NCBI GenBank assembly: GCA_024207135.1
Contig: CP042428.1
Location: forward strand, 4,216,001-4,280,000
DNA: 64,000 nt
Direction: 5' to 3'
Origin: Arthrobacter sp. C2
Lineage (GTDB): Bacteria; Actinomycetota; Actinomycetes; Actinomycetales; Micrococcaceae
Below the pieces are notes generated by a model. It was given only the letters and a program-made list of their open reading frames with translations, made no database searches and had not been told where the DNA came from. Shown here in pieces: positions 1 to 9,999 of the stretch. The position numbers and the translations under genes are program-made. Each line of letters begins with the position of its first letter. The stretch's first letter is position 1.

Positions 1-1013
1 CCTTCACCGATGCGAAGGCCTATGAGGAGAACCCGGTCTCCAACGGCCCGTACAAGTTCGTCTCCTGGAACCACAACCAGGAAGTCGTGCTGGAAAAGTG
101 GGACGGCTTCAAGGGCGCAGCAGGTTTCTCCGGCGGGGCCGACAAGCTCGTGGGCCAGATCTACACCGCCGTCGACGCCGCCTACACGGACATGACCGCC
201 AACAACCTGGACATGATCCGAAACGTGCCCGCGACCATGGTCTCCAAGGCCAAGAGCCAGCTCGGCGAGGAATCCCTCTACGAGGTCAAGACCGGCTCCA
301 AGCAGTACACGCTGCAGATCCCCGACTATGTCAAGGGCCTTCAAGACCCGGACCTGCGCCGCGCCATCTCCATGTCGATCGACCGTGATGCCATCGCCGC
401 CTCGCTGCTGCAGGGCTACGCCACCTCCTCCGACTCGCTGGTACCGCCGTCGCTGGATTCCTACAAGGAAGGTTCCTGCGCTTCGTGCACCTTTGACGCC
501 GCCGGCGCCAAGGACCTGCTGAAGAAGGCCGGCGGATTCGACGGCACCCTGATCATCGAGCACACCTCGACCTCGGACGTGCAGCTGGTCCAGGCCATCT
601 CCAAGCAGATCCAGGACAACCTGGGCATCAAGGTCCAGCTCAAGCCGATGCTGGGCACCGAACTCGAGGCCCGCCGCAACAACCAGAAACTCGAGGGCGC
701 CGTCTTCGGCCTCTGGGGCTGGTCGTACAAGAGCTCGGACCAGTACCTGAGCCAGTACGAGACCGGTGGAGACGGCAACGTGACCACCGGCTACTCGAAC
801 AAGGCCGTCGACACGCTGCTGCGCTCGGCCCGCGGCGAGCAGGACGAAGCCAAGTCGGCCGCGCTCTACGCGCAGGCCGAGGCACTGATCATGAAGGACA
901 TGCCGGCGATCCCGCTGTTCATCCCGACGGACTTCGGCCTGCACACCAAGTGCGCCGTGATGAACGATGCCCAGGGCGACCTGCAGTTCTACCGCGCCGA
1001 ATACGGCTGCTAA
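1..1013 (+). CDS. Peptide ABC transporter substrate-binding protein, C-terminal part (partial)
   Basis: The reading frame is already open at base 3 and runs to a TAA ending at 1013, so the N-terminus and any signal peptide lie upstream of the window. The visible 336 residues look like the C-terminal lobe of a family 5 (DppA/OppA) solute-binding protein: an early NGPYKFVSW segment, an LRRAISMSIDR segment typical of the hinge helix, and a closing region with DMPAIPLF. The protein ends in a Cys codon. It is followed by two permeases and two ATPases in the same direction, so it should capture a peptide or similar ligand outside the membrane for that importer. The ligand cannot be told from sequence. 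Confidence 0.9.
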   Translation, partial: FTDAKAYEENPVSNGPYKFVSWNHNQEVVLEKWDGFKGAAGFSGGADKLVGQIYTAVDAAYTDMTANNLDMIRNVPATMVSKAKSQLGEESLYEVKTGSKQYTLQIPDYVKGLQDPDLRRAISMSIDRDAIAASLLQGYATSSDSLVPPSLDSYKEGSCASCTFDAAGAKDLLKKAGGFDGTLIIEHTSTSDVQLVQAISKQIQDNLGIKVQLKPMLGTELEARRNNQKLEGAVFGLWGWSYKSSDQYLSQYETGGDGNVTTGYSNKAVDTLLRSARGEQDEAKSAALYAQAEALIMKDMPAIPLFIPTDFGLHTKCAVMNDAQGDLQFYRAEYGC

Positions 1014-1035
1014 ACCAGCACAACACTTGAAAGGT

Positions 1036-1079
1036 GGTGCGGGAGCGCCGGACATTAGACGCCGGCGCCCTCCCGCACC
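1036..1079 (+). other. Intercistronic stem-loop between binding protein and permease
   Basis: GGTGCGGGAG at 1036-1045 pairs with CTCCCGCACC at 1070-1079, and CGCCGG pairs with CCGGCG inside it across a 2-base bulge. It sits 22 bases after the binding-protein stop and has no T-tract. Such hairpins often stabilise or attenuate message so that the binding protein is made in excess over the membrane parts; that role is inferred. Confidence 0.6.
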
Positions 1080-1128
1080 CCCGTGCGGAGGCGGACCCCT
1101 CGAAGGGGCCGCGAAAGGAAGCAGTTGC

Positions 1129-2052
1129 ATGCTCGGCTACACAGTACGCAGAATCCTGCAGATGGTCCCGGTGGTCCTGGGGGCCACCTTCATCATCTAC
1201 GCCCTCACTTTCCTGATGCCCGGGGATCCGGTGGCGGCCCTGACCGGCTCCCGCCCGCTGCCCGAATCCACGGTGCAGCAGATCCGGTTGGCCTACCACC
1301 TCGATGACCCGTTCCTGGTCCAGTACGGCAACTACATGCTCGGGCTGCTGCAGGGGAATTTCGGCATCGACTTCTTCGGACGCCCGGTCCTTGGGCTGAT
1401 CCTCGAGCGCCTGCCGGTCACCTTCGCCCTGGCGATGACCGCCTGGGTGCTGAAGCTGGCCATCGGCCTGGCCATCGGCGTCTACGGCGGCCTGCGCAAC
1501 GGACAGGCCGGAGACCACTTCGCGCTGGTGTTCACCGTGATCTTCCTGGGCATCCCCGGGTTCGTCATCGCCCTGGGCGCCCAGACCGTCTTCGGCGTGC
1601 AGCTGGGCTGGGTCGATCCGGCCGGCATCCGCGCCGGCTGGCCGCTGGCCTTCATCCTTCCGGCCCTGGTCATGGCGATCGAGGCCTCCGCAGGCCTGGC
1701 CCGGCTGACCCGCACCTCACTGGTGGACGTGCTGCGTGCCGAGTACCTGCGCACCGCCCGGGCCAAGGGGCTGTCCCCGCGCCGGGTCGTCTGGGGCCAT
1801 GCCCTGCGCAACGCCATGATCCCGGTGGTCACCTACCTGGGCCTGTCCCTGGCGGGCATGCTCGGCGGAGCGGTGATCATTGAGGCGATCTTCAACATGC
1901 CAGGCATCGGAGGATTGATGGTCACGGCCATCAACAACAAGGAGGGCACCGTCGTGGTGGGCATCGCCACGATGCTCGTGCTGGTGTACCTCGTCTTCAA
2001 CCTGCTCGTGGACCTGCTCTACGGCATCATCGATCCAAGGGTGCGGATATGA
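1129..2052 (+). CDS. Peptide ABC transporter permease (DppB-like)
   Basis: This 307-residue integral membrane protein begins MLGYTVRRILQMVPVVLGA, the usual start of DppB/OppB permeases. It carries the conserved binding-protein-dependent transport signature around EYLRTARAKGLSPRRVVWGHALRN, which contacts the ATPases, and about six hydrophobic segments. The ATG at 1129 follows a GAAAGGA ribosome site; the frame is open further upstream but that stretch lacks membrane character. The next permease overlaps it by 4 bases (ATGA), so the two should be translationally coupled and form the pore heterodimer. Confidence 0.93.
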   Translation: MLGYTVRRILQMVPVVLGATFIIYALTFLMPGDPVAALTGSRPLPESTVQQIRLAYHLDDPFLVQYGNYMLGLLQGNFGIDFFGRPVLGLILERLPVTFALAMTAWVLKLAIGLAIGVYGGLRNGQAGDHFALVFTVIFLGIPGFVIALGAQTVFGVQLGWVDPAGIRAGWPLAFILPALVMAIEASAGLARLTRTSLVDVLRAEYLRTARAKGLSPRRVVWGHALRNAMIPVVTYLGLSLAGMLGGAVIIEAIFNMPGIGGLMVTAINNKEGTVVVGIATMLVLVYLVFNLLVDLLYGIIDPRVRI

Positions 2053-3032
2053 GCCAGAACACCGAAACCACCCCGGGCACCGCGCCGGCAACCGACCCGT
2101 TGGCACCGACCAACCCGATCACCGTCCCGTCGGGCATCAGGCCCCCGGCCGGCCCGCCGGCACCGGCCGCGTCCTTCCGGCGCAAGCCCGCGAAGAAGGT
2201 CAACCGCGGGCCGGTGTGGCTCAAGCCCCGCTTCCTGGTGTCCGGCACGATCGTGGCGCTCATGCTGCTGATGGCCGCGTTCCCGCAGCTCTTTGCCGGG
2301 TTCGGCTCGGACCCGACCGCCAATTGCGACATCATGAACACCAACCAGGCGCCCAGCCCGGAGCACATCTTCGGGATGGATATCCAGGGCTGCGACTACT
2401 ACACCAACGTGATCTACGGGGCGCGGGCCTCGATCCTGGTCGGCATCGTGGTCACCGCGATCTCCTTCGTCATCTCCGCGCTGCTCGGCTCGCTGGCCGG
2501 CTACTTCGGCGGCTGGGTCGACACCCTGATCTCCCGCGCCTGCGACATGGCCTTCGGCCTGCCGTTCATCCTGGCCGCGATCGTGGTGCTGCAGCTGTTC
2601 TCGGAGCGCACCGTGTGGACAGTCATCTTCGCCCTGGCGCTGTTCTCCTGGCCCGGCGGGGTGCGGTTCATGCGTTCCTCGGTGATGGAGGTCCGCAACC
2701 GGGAATACGTCCAGGCCTCCAGGTTGTTGGGTGCCGGCAACGGGCGGATCATCGCCAAGCACATCATCCCCAACTCGCTGACGCCGCTGCTGGTGCTCCA
2801 GACCCTGGGCATCGGCGGGGTGATCTCCGCCGAGGCCGGGCTGACCTTCATCGGCATCGGGCTCACACCGCCCTCGGTGTCCTGGGGGCTCCAGCTGGCC
2901 GCGGCGCGCGAATACATCTCCGCGGCCCCGCACCTGCTGATCTTCCCCGCGATCTTCCTGACCATCACCGTGCTGGGCTTCGTGCTCTTTGGCGAGGCCA
3001 TGCGCGATGAGTTCGACCCGAAAGGCAAATAG
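2049..3032 (+). CDS. Peptide ABC transporter permease (DppC-like)
   Basis: This 327-residue permease has an unusually long Pro/Ala-rich cytoplasmic N-terminus of about 65 residues before the first hydrophobic segment (FLVSGTIVALMLLM). It then shows the DppC features IFGMDIQGCDYYTNVIYGAR and the ATPase-contacting EYVQASRLLGAGNGRIIAKH loop. A Cys/Asp-containing external loop follows the first membrane segment. It overlaps the DppB-like gene by 4 bases and precedes the ATPase gene by one base. It should pair with that permease to form the import channel. Confidence 0.93.
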   Translation: MSQNTETTPGTAPATDPLAPTNPITVPSGIRPPAGPPAPAASFRRKPAKKVNRGPVWLKPRFLVSGTIVALMLLMAAFPQLFAGFGSDPTANCDIMNTNQAPSPEHIFGMDIQGCDYYTNVIYGARASILVGIVVTAISFVISALLGSLAGYFGGWVDTLISRACDMAFGLPFILAAIVVLQLFSERTVWTVIFALALFSWPGGVRFMRSSVMEVRNREYVQASRLLGAGNGRIIAKHIIPNSLTPLLVLQTLGIGGVISAEAGLTFIGIGLTPPSVSWGLQLAAAREYISAAPHLLIFPAIFLTITVLGFVLFGEAMRDEFDPKGK

Positions 3033-3033
3033 C

Positions 3034-4065
3034 ATGGGCATCCACCAACATGCGAACCCCGCTGCCGATGCCGCCGACGACGTGCTGCTGCGCGTGAAAG
3101 ACCTTGAGGTCGAATTCAACACCTCCAAGGGTGTCGCCACCGCGGTCAACGGCATGAATTTAGAGGTCAAGCGCGGGCAGGCGCTGGGCATCCTTGGCGA
3201 ATCCGGTTCCGGGAAATCCGTGACCGCCCGCGCCATCATGGGAATCCTGGACATGCCCCCGGCCCACATCCCGCGCGGCGAGATCCTCTTGGAGGGCGAG
3301 GACCTGCTCACCGTCACCCCCAGGCGCCACCGCCAGCTGGTCGGCTCGCGGGTCACGATGGTCTTCCAGGATGCGCTGACCGCACTGAACCCGGTCCACC
3401 CGGTGGGCCGGCAGATCGGCGAACTCTACCGCGTGCACCGCGGCTACTCCCGCCGGGACGCGAAGGCAGCGGCCATCAAGATGATGGACAAGGTGCGCAT
3501 ACCGGCGGCCGCGAAGCGCGTGAACGACTACCCGCACCAGTTCTCCGGCGGCATGCGCCAGCGCATCGTCATCGCCATGGCGCTGGCCCTGGATCCGGTG
3601 CTGCTGATCGCCGACGAGCCGACCACTGCCTTGGATGTCACGGTGCAGGCGCAGATCCTCGAGCTGCTCAAGGAGCAGCAGGAGGAACGCAACATGGGGT
3701 TGATCCTGATCACCCACGACATCTCCGTGGTCAGGGAGGTCACGGACCAGGTCGCGGTCATGTACGCGGGACGGGTCGTGGAGCACGGGCCCACCGCCGA
3801 GGTGCTCTCGCGCCCCGGCCACCCGTATTCCCGCGGCCTGGCCGCCTCGATTGCCGGGGAGGAGCTCAAGGGCCGGCGCCTGCCGGCGATCCTCGGCACG
3901 CCGCCGGACTTGCTGCACCTGCCGGCCGGGTGCTCGTTCGCCAACCGCTGCGCCTTCGCCAGCGAGGCGTGTGCGGCCTCCGTCCCCGCACTGGAATTGA
4001 TCGACGAGGCACGGCATAGCGCCTGCTTCCACACTTCGGAGGTCCTGGCCCATGCCAACGCCTAG
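3034..4065 (+). CDS. Peptide ABC transporter ATP-binding protein (DppD-like)
   Basis: This 343-residue ATPase has Walker A GESGSGKS, signature FSGGMRQR, Walker [13 protein letters not shown] and the H-loop ITHD. The C-terminal oligopeptide/dipeptide transporter extension has the CSFANRC...C Cys pattern typical of DppD/OppD. ATG 3034 is chosen because it follows a purine-rich GAAAGGC stretch and lies one base after the permease stop. The open frame upstream overlaps the permease and is not needed. It forms a heterodimer with the next ATPase to power import. Confidence 0.93.
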   Translation: MGIHQHANPAADAADDVLLRVKDLEVEFNTSKGVATAVNGMNLEVKRGQALGILGESGSGKSVTARAIMGILDMPPAHIPRGEILLEGEDLLTVTPRRHRQLVGSRVTMVFQDALTALNPVHPVGRQIGELYRVHRGYSRRDAKAAAIKMMDKVRIPAAAKRVNDYPHQFSGGMRQRIVIAMALALDPVLLIADEPTTALDVTVQAQILELLKEQQEERNMGLILITHDISVVREVTDQVAVMYAGRVVEHGPTAEVLSRPGHPYSRGLAASIAGEELKGRRLPAILGTPPDLLHLPAGCSFANRCAFASEACAASVPALELIDEARHSACFHTSEVLAHANA

Positions 4066-5119
4066 CACCAGCACGCAGACCCTGCCGGGAACGGCGAACT
4101 ATCCGGCATGCACGCCGTTGATGGAAATGCGCGACGTGAAGCAGCACTACGCCGTGCACCGCCACCTGCCCATCGGCCCGCGCAAGTTCGTCAAGGCCCT
4201 GCACGGAGTCGACCTGTCCGTGCACGCCGGGGAGACCTTGGGCGTGATCGGCGAGTCCGGCTGCGGCAAGTCCACCCTGGCCCGCGTGATGGCCGGGTTG
4301 GAGAAGCCCACGCAGGGCCAGGTGTTTTTCCGCGGCGAAGACATCAACACGCTGCGCGGGGACGAGAAGAAGGAGATGCGCCGGAACATCCAGTTGATCT
4401 TCCAGGACCCGTACTCCTCGCTGAACCCGCGGATGACGGTGGAGCAACTGGTCTCCGAGCCCTACGAGATCCACCCCGAGGTGGCCCCGAAGGCCGGACG
4501 CAAGGCCAAGATCAAGGAACTGCTCGAACTGGTCGGGCTGAACCCCAACCACTCCGACCGCTACCCGCACAACTTCTCCGGCGGCCAGCAGCAACGCATC
4601 GGTATCGCCCGCGGCATCGCGCTGAACCCCAAGATGCTCATCTGCGACGAGCCGGTTTCCGCGCTGGATGTCTCGGTGCGCGCCCAGGTGGTCAACCTGC
4701 TCGATGACCTGCAAAAGGAACTGGGCCTGTCCTACTTGTTCATCGCCCACGATCTGCAGATCGTGCGGCACATCTCCGACCGGGTCGCGACCATGTACCT
4801 GGGCCGCGTCGTGGAGCTGGGGACCTACTCGGATGTCTATGACTCCACCGCGCAGCCGTACACGCGGGCATTGATGTCCGCGGCCCCGGAACTGCGCAGG
4901 AACGACGGGAACGACCGGGAGAAGATCATCCTGCAGGGCGATCCGCCCTCGCCGATCGACCCGCCGGCAGGCTGCAGGTTCCACACCCGCTGCCCCATGG
5001 CCCAGGCGATCTGCGCGACACGGGAACCGGAGCTCATCGCGGTCGGGGACAGCCATGAGGCGCGCTGCCACTTCGCCAAGGACCTCGCGGCCGAATTCGT
5101 CCAACGCGCGGGCGCCTGA
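4052..5119 (+). CDS. Peptide ABC transporter ATP-binding protein (DppF-like)
   Basis: This 355-residue ATPase overlaps the preceding ATPase gene by 14 bases. It has Walker [10 protein letters not shown]-loop [12 protein letters not shown], signature FSGGQQQR, Walker [12 protein letters not shown] and H-loop IAHD. The C-terminal CRFHTRC...C segment is typical of the DppF/OppF family. It completes a five-gene importer (binding protein, two permeases, two ATPases). A 135-base gap without obvious signals separates it from the oxidoreductase downstream, which may be co-transcribed. Confidence 0.93.
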   Translation: MPTPSTSTQTLPGTANYPACTPLMEMRDVKQHYAVHRHLPIGPRKFVKALHGVDLSVHAGETLGVIGESGCGKSTLARVMAGLEKPTQGQVFFRGEDINTLRGDEKKEMRRNIQLIFQDPYSSLNPRMTVEQLVSEPYEIHPEVAPKAGRKAKIKELLELVGLNPNHSDRYPHNFSGGQQQRIGIARGIALNPKMLICDEPVSALDVSVRAQVVNLLDDLQKELGLSYLFIAHDLQIVRHISDRVATMYLGRVVELGTYSDVYDSTAQPYTRALMSAAPELRRNDGNDREKIILQGDPPSPIDPPAGCRFHTRCPMAQAICATREPELIAVGDSHEARCHFAKDLAAEFVQRAGA

Positions 5120-5254
5120 ACAAACATCCGCCCAGCCACCGGACCAGCACGCCGATCTACCCACCCCGGGTTCCAGGGGACCCCGGCACCGCCGACGACG
5201 GCCTCCCTGCGGGCGGCCGCCGCCAACAAACTTGCACAATGAAGGAGAAAAATC

Positions 5255-6433
5255 GTGGATCTCAAGGTAGGTGTCGTCGGCTTCGGCCTGCGCGCCGGAC
5301 TCTACAAGCACGCACACCGCCCCGGCGAGGGCTCGGTCGTCACCATGGTGTGTGACACCTCCGAACGCGGCCGCGCCGATGCCGCGGCCAAGCTGCCCGA
5401 GGCCATCATCACCGCGGACCTGGACGAGCTGCTGGGCGCCGGCCTGGATGCGGTGCTGGTGCTGACCCCGGACAACCAACACGCGGTGGTCGCCCAGCGC
5501 ACCCTGGATGCCGGCATCCCGACGTTCTGCGAAAAGCCGCTGGATGTCACCCTGGAAGCAGTGGACGAGCTGCTCGAAACTGCGTTCCGCACCGGCACCA
5601 AACTGTACGTCGGGCACAACATGCGCCACATGCCGGTGGTTCGCCAGATGCGCGAGATCATCGAATCCGGTGCCATCGGCGAGGTCAAGGCCGTGTGGTG
5701 CCGCCACTTCGTGGGCAACGGCGGAGACTACTACTTCAAGGACTGGCACGCGGAGCGCAAGAACACCACCAGCCTGCTGCTGCAAAAGGGCGCCCACGAC
5801 ATCGACGTGATCCACTGGCTCGCGGGAGGCTACACCGCGTCGGTCTCCGCCGTCGGCGACCTTGCGGTCTACGGGGACGTCGAATCCCGCCGCGACAACA
5901 CCGACCGCCGCATGTGGGACTGGTTCTCGCTGGAGAACTGGCCGCCGACCGACCAGAAGGACCTGAACCCGGTCATCGACGTGGAAGACATCTCGATGAT
6001 GCAGATGAAGCTGGACAACGGCGTGCTGGCCTCCTACCAGCAGTGCCACTTCACCCCGGACTACTGGAGGAACTACACGGTCATCGGCACCGCGGGCCGC
6101 CTGGAGAACTTCGGGGACGACGCGGGCAACAAGATCAAGGTGTGGAACACCCGCAGCCAGACCGGCTACGTGGAGGCGGACCTCGAGGTCGAGATCGAGG
6201 CGGCCGACGGGGGGCACGGGGGTGCGGATCCACGCCTGATCGCCGAGTTCCTGCGCTTTGCGGCTTCGGGCGGGCCGACCGAGACCTCCCCGGTTGCCGC
6301 ACGCGCGGCGGTTGCCGCGGGCGTGCTGGCCACCGAGTCGCTGCGCACCGACGGGTCGGCCAAGATCGTTCCTGCGCTCAGCGGGGAATTGCTGGCCTAC
6401 TTCGCGGCCAACCAGGAGCGCGTAAACGCCTGA
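5255..6433 (+). CDS. Gfo/Idh/MocA family NAD(P)-dependent oxidoreductase
   Basis: This 392-residue protein has an N-terminal Rossmann fold (VGVVGFGLRAGLY, a GxGxxx dinucleotide loop) and the conserved EKPLDVTLEAVDEL motif of the Gfo/Idh/MocA family near residue 90. The catalytic-region HDIDVIHW supplies the family Asp/His pair. Members oxidise or reduce sugars, inositols and related polyols with NAD(P). A GTG start at 5255 is supported by GAAGGAG 6-7 bases upstream. Its position behind a peptide-type importer suggests that the importer may carry a glycoside, sugar acid or glycoconjugate rather than a plain peptide. The substrate is unknown. Confidence 0.88.
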   Translation: MDLKVGVVGFGLRAGLYKHAHRPGEGSVVTMVCDTSERGRADAAAKLPEAIITADLDELLGAGLDAVLVLTPDNQHAVVAQRTLDAGIPTFCEKPLDVTLEAVDELLETAFRTGTKLYVGHNMRHMPVVRQMREIIESGAIGEVKAVWCRHFVGNGGDYYFKDWHAERKNTTSLLLQKGAHDIDVIHWLAGGYTASVSAVGDLAVYGDVESRRDNTDRRMWDWFSLENWPPTDQKDLNPVIDVEDISMMQMKLDNGVLASYQQCHFTPDYWRNYTVIGTAGRLENFGDDAGNKIKVWNTRSQTGYVEADLEVEIEAADGGHGGADPRLIAEFLRFAASGGPTETSPVAARAAVAAGVLATESLRTDGSAKIVPALSGELLAYFAANQERVNA

Positions 6434-6480
6434 GGCGGCCCGGTGCCCGGCCGGACAACCGCTGCCGGCGCACCAGTCCC

Positions 6481-6528
6481 AAGGGGAGCATCCCTCCTCC
6501 GGCATCCGGGGGGAGGGACGCTCCCCTT
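6481..6528. terminator. Bidirectional terminator-like hairpin
   Basis: A 17-base arm at 6481-6497 (AAGGGGAGCATCCCTCC) pairs with 6512-6528 with one mismatch and a 14-base loop. It lies between the convergent ends of the oxidoreductase and lysR genes. There is no T-run, which is common for terminators in high-GC actinobacteria. Confidence 0.75.
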
Positions 6529-6563
6529 CGGCGTTTCCGGCCCGGTGGCGGGGCACCGGAGGG

Positions 6564-7472
6564 TCAGTCGCCGGTGAGCTCGGCCATGGCCTGGCCCATG
6601 GCGGTGGCCACCAGCTGCACGCTGCGCCGGTGCATGGATTCGGGCCGCGCCAGCAGGTCGATGCGCCGGCGGTTGGCGATGCCCTCGAGCCGGCGCAGCA
6701 CCACGTTCTCGCCCAGCGCGGCGCCGGCGGTGTAGCGCGGAATGATGCCGATGACATCCCCGGCCGCAACCAGCGCAGCGACCGTGGCGTAGTCGTTGAT
6801 CCGGTGGATGATCTCCGGGGCGGCACCGGAAACCGCGCTGATGGCTCCGAGCACGTCGGCCGGGGAGAAGCCCTCGCGGCTGACCACCCAGTGCTCGCCG
6901 ACCAAATCCGCCGGGCGCAGTGTGTCCTTCGCCGCCAGCCGGTGGCCGGCCGGCAACGCGATGTCCAGGGGCTCGTGCGCGAGCGGGGTGACGACGACCC
7001 GGTCGGCGGGCCAATGCGGGGTGTGGTCCATGCGGTGGGCCAGGACCAGGTCGTAGCGGGCGGTCAGCGCCGGGAAATCCTGCTGGGCCACGTCCTCGTC
7101 GAAGAATCGCGGCGCGGGGAAACCGGGTGTTGCGAGCTTGCTCAGCAGCGGGGCGAAGAGCACCTGGCCCACGGAGTGGAACCCGGCCACGGAAACCGGG
7201 GCAGCGGCGCTTTCCTGGAACTCGCCGATAGCGGCCCGTGCCGCGGCCAGCGAGGAGACCACCGTGGCGCCGGCGGCCGCCAGCACCTGACCGGCCTCGG
7301 TGAGCACCAGGTTCCGGCCCTCCTTGCGGGTCAGCGGGACCTGGATGTTGCGCTGGAGCAGGGCCAGCTGCTGGGAAACGGCCGAGGGCGTGACATACAT
7401 GGCGCTGGCCACGGCCTTGACCGAGCCGAGGTCGCCGAGTTCGCGCAGGATCTGCAACTGGTGGACTTCCAT
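6564..7472 (-). CDS. LysR family transcriptional regulator
   Basis: This 302-residue protein starts MEVHQLQILRELGDLGSV and has a winged helix-turn-helix (AMYVTPSAVSQQLALLQ) in residues 1-60, then a periplasmic-binding-like effector domain. ATG 7472 is chosen because LysR proteins normally begin about 10 residues before helix 2; an extra 11 residues would be possible upstream. It is divergent from tdh-kbl across a 131-base gap containing an inverted repeat, so it most likely regulates threonine catabolism and itself. The effector is unknown. Confidence 0.9.
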   Translation of the reverse strand: MEVHQLQILRELGDLGSVKAVASAMYVTPSAVSQQLALLQRNIQVPLTRKEGRNLVLTEAGQVLAAAGATVVSSLAAARAAIGEFQESAAAPVSVAGFHSVGQVLFAPLLSKLATPGFPAPRFFDEDVAQQDFPALTARYDLVLAHRMDHTPHWPADRVVVTPLAHEPLDIALPAGHRLAAKDTLRPADLVGEHWVVSREGFSPADVLGAISAVSGAAPEIIHRINDYATVAALVAAGDVIGIIPRYTAGAALGENVVLRRLEGIANRRRIDLLARPESMHRRSVQLVATAMGQAMAELTGD

Positions 7473-7476
7473 GTAG

Positions 7477-7498
7477 TCAATCCTAAATCGTTGATTGA
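7477..7498. promoter_or_regulatory. Putative LysR operator
   Basis: TCAATC (7477-7482) and GATTGA (7493-7498) form an inverted repeat with a 10-base spacer, just upstream of the lysR start and about 105 bases before tdh. Position and form fit a LysR-type T-N11-A recognition site. Assignment rests on position. Confidence 0.45.
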
Positions 7499-7603
7499 GA
7501 AACATGCGTATCTTCTAAGGTGTCTATGTCGGGTGCGAGATGCCAGACTGGAGGCGAATCGTCCATGAAAGGCGCGCCAGGCGGCGCAATTGAGGAGCCA
7601 TCG

Positions 7604-8650
7604 ATGAAGGCACTGTACAAGTCCGGGCCACACGCCGGATTCGAGCTGGTTGACCGCCCCGAGCCCGTGACCGGCGACCGCGACGTGAAGATCCGAGTGA
7701 TGACCGCAGGCATCTGCGGCACCGACCTGCACATCCAGGCCTACGACGACGCCGCCAAGGCCATGATCAAGGCCCCGATGATCCCGGGCCACGAGTTCTA
7801 CGGCGAGGTCGTCGAGGTGGGCGACGAAGTCACCGACGTGAAGATCGGCGACCGCGTCTCCGGCGAGGGCCACGTGGTCTGCGGCATGTGCCGCAACTGC
7901 CGCGCGGGCCGGCGCCAGATGTGCATCAACACCGTCTCGGTCGGCGTGCAGCGCGACGGCGCCTTCGCCGAATTCGTCGTCATCCCCGAGACCAACGTCT
8001 GGGTCCACCGCGACCCCTCGATCACCCCGGAACTCGGCGCGATCTTCGACCCGTTCGGCAACGCCGTGCACACCGCGCTGTCCTTCCCGCTGGTCGGCGA
8101 GGACGTGCTGATCACCGGTGCCGGGCCCATCGGCCTGATGGCCATCGCCGTGGCCCGCCACGCAGGCGCCCGCAAGATCGCCATCACCGACATCTCCCCG
8201 CAGCGCCTGGAACTGGCCCGCGGCATGGGCGTGGACCTGGCCATCGACGTCTCGGCGACCCGCATCAAGGATGCCCAGCGCGAACTGGGCATGCGCGAGG
8301 GCTTCGACTTCGGCATGGAAATGTCCGGCCACCCCACCGCGCTGCCGGAAATGATCGAGAACATGAACCACGGCGGGCACATCTCCATGCTTGGTCTGCC
8401 CTCCAGCTCCATCGACATCGACTGGGGCAAGGTCGTCACCCACATGCTCACGCTCAAGGGCATCTACGGCCGCGAGATGTTCGAGACCTGGTACGCCATG
8501 AGCGCCATGCTCACCTCCAACCCGGTGCTGCGAGAACGCGTCGCCTCCGTGGTCACCGACTACCTGCCGGCCACCCAATGGGAAGCCGGCTTCGACGCCG
8601 CGCGCTCCGGCCACGGCGGCAAGGTCGTCCTGGACTGGACCGTCTTCTAG
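7604..8650 (+). CDS. tdh: L-threonine 3-dehydrogenase
   Basis: This 348-residue zinc-dependent medium-chain dehydrogenase should oxidise L-threonine to 2-amino-3-ketobutyrate with NAD+. It shows the catalytic-zinc segment CGTDLHI with [12 protein letters not shown], a structural-zinc cluster [15 protein letters not shown], and a Rossmann loop [14 protein letters not shown] 7604 follows TGAGGAG and begins [16 protein letters not shown], the normal TDH start; in-frame starts further upstream lack ribosome sites. kbl follows at 50 bases, so the product passes directly to it. The divergent LysR gene is the probable regulator. Confidence 0.95.
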   Translation: MKALYKSGPHAGFELVDRPEPVTGDRDVKIRVMTAGICGTDLHIQAYDDAAKAMIKAPMIPGHEFYGEVVEVGDEVTDVKIGDRVSGEGHVVCGMCRNCRAGRRQMCINTVSVGVQRDGAFAEFVVIPETNVWVHRDPSITPELGAIFDPFGNAVHTALSFPLVGEDVLITGAGPIGLMAIAVARHAGARKIAITDISPQRLELARGMGVDLAIDVSATRIKDAQRELGMREGFDFGMEMSGHPTALPEMIENMNHGGHISMLGLPSSSIDIDWGKVVTHMLTLKGIYGREMFETWYAMSAMLTSNPVLRERVASVVTDYLPATQWEAGFDAARSGHGGKVVLDWTVF

Positions 8651-8699
8651 AGATCCCCCAAGCCTCTTCCACATTCCCGCGACTTTTAGGAGAAGCACC

Positions 8700-9899
8700 G
8701 TGTACACCACCATGAAGGACGAGCTGGCAGCCGAACTGGCCCAGCTGCGCACCGACGGCCTGTTCAAGTCCGAACGCCACATCGACTCGGCCCAGTCCAA
8801 CCGCATTTCCGCCGGAGAGCTCGGCTTTAGCGCCAAGAAGGTGCTGAACTTCTGCGCCAACAACTACCTGGGCCTGGCGGACGATGAGCGCATCATCGAG
8901 GCCGCCAAGAACGCCATGGACACCCGCGGCTTCGGCATGGCCAGCGTCCGCTTCATCTGCGGCACCCAGGACCTGCACCTGGAACTCGAGGCTGCGGTCT
9001 CCAAGTTCCTGGGCACCGAGGACACCATCCTGTTCTCCAGCTGCTTCGACGCCAACGGGGGCGTCTTCGAGTCGCTCTTCGGCGCCGAAGACGCCATCAT
9101 CTCCGATGCGCTGAACCACGCCTCGATCATCGACGGCATCCGCCTGTCCAAGGCCGCGCGCTTCCGCTACGCGAACCAGGACATGGCGGACCTGGAGACC
9201 CAGCTGCAGGCAGCCGCCGCATTGAACGACGGCAAGGGTGCCCGCCGCACCATCGTCGTCACCGACGGCATCTTCTCCATGGACGGCTTCATCGCCCCGC
9301 TGGGAGCCATCTGCGACCTGGCCGACAAGTACGGCGCGCTGGTCATGGTCGATGACTCCCATGCCGTGGGCTTCATGGGCGCCACCGGCGCCGGCACCCC
9401 GGAACACGCGGGTGTCTCGGACCGCGTGGACATCTACACCGGCACCTTCGGCAAGGCCCTAGGCGGCGCCTCGGGCGGCTACGTGGCAGGCCGCGGCGAG
9501 ATCGTGGCGATGCTGCGCCAGAAGGCGCGCCCCTACCTGTTCTCCAACTCGCTGGCCCCGGCCATCGTTGCCGCGACGCTGAAGGCGCTTGAGCTCGTCG
9601 AGGGTTCGGGCGAACTGCGCGAAAAGCTCTTCGAGAACGCCGCGCACTTCCGCCGCCGCATGACCGAGGAAGGCTTCGACCTGCTCGACGGCGAGCACGC
9701 CATCGTTCCGGTGATGTTCGGCGATGCCGTCAAGGCCGCAGAGGTGGCCGGCAAGATGCTGGAGCAGGGCGTCTTTGTCACCGCGTTCAGCTTCCCGGTG
9801 GTCCCGAAGGGCGCCGCACGCATCCGCGTGCAGCTCTCGGCAGCGCACTCGGCCGAGGACATCGAGGCCTGCGTGCAGGCGTTCGTCGCCAGCCGCTAA
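8700..9899 (+). CDS. kbl: Glycine C-acetyltransferase (2-amino-3-ketobutyrate CoA ligase)
   Basis: This 399-residue PLP enzyme of the alpha-oxoamine synthase family cleaves 2-amino-3-ketobutyrate with CoA to glycine and acetyl-CoA. The PLP lysine lies in [16 protein letters not shown], preceded by the cofactor-binding [13 protein letters not shown]. The N-terminal half has the family [10 protein letters not shown] segment. GTG 8700 is preferred over ATG 8712 because an AGGAG site lies 7 bases upstream of it. It forms an operon with tdh and is followed by a strong terminator hairpin. Confidence 0.96.
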   Translation: MYTTMKDELAAELAQLRTDGLFKSERHIDSAQSNRISAGELGFSAKKVLNFCANNYLGLADDERIIEAAKNAMDTRGFGMASVRFICGTQDLHLELEAAVSKFLGTEDTILFSSCFDANGGVFESLFGAEDAIISDALNHASIIDGIRLSKAARFRYANQDMADLETQLQAAAALNDGKGARRTIVVTDGIFSMDGFIAPLGAICDLADKYGALVMVDDSHAVGFMGATGAGTPEHAGVSDRVDIYTGTFGKALGGASGGYVAGRGEIVAMLRQKARPYLFSNSLAPAIVAATLKALELVEGSGELREKLFENAAHFRRRMTEEGFDLLDGEHAIVPVMFGDAVKAAEVAGKMLEQGVFVTAFSFPVVPKGAARIRVQLSAAHSAEDIEACVQAFVASR

Positions 9900-9909
9900 A
9901 TGCTCCAAA

Positions 9910-9957
9910 CAGGTATCGCCCGCATTCCCTGTCATGGGGGAGTGCGGGCGATACCTG
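9910..9957. terminator. Terminator hairpin after kbl
   Basis: CAGGTATCGCCCGCA (9910-9924) pairs perfectly with TGCGGGCGATACCTG (9943-9957), and the stem extends inward with TTCCC/GGGGA. It starts 10 bases after the kbl stop and also faces the end of the small minus-strand gene at 10000, so it may serve both directions. Confidence 0.85.
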
Positions 9958-9999
9958 CTTAATCAATCAGGGGCAAACGATCCGCCAACTTCTTGATGC

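Noticed and set aside
3866-6826. 986-codon minus-strand open frame opposite the ATPase and oxidoreductase genes
   Set aside because: It is antisense to genes with clear family motifs, and its His/Arg/Gln/Val-rich composition is that of a mirror frame in high-GC DNA. No domain is recognisable.
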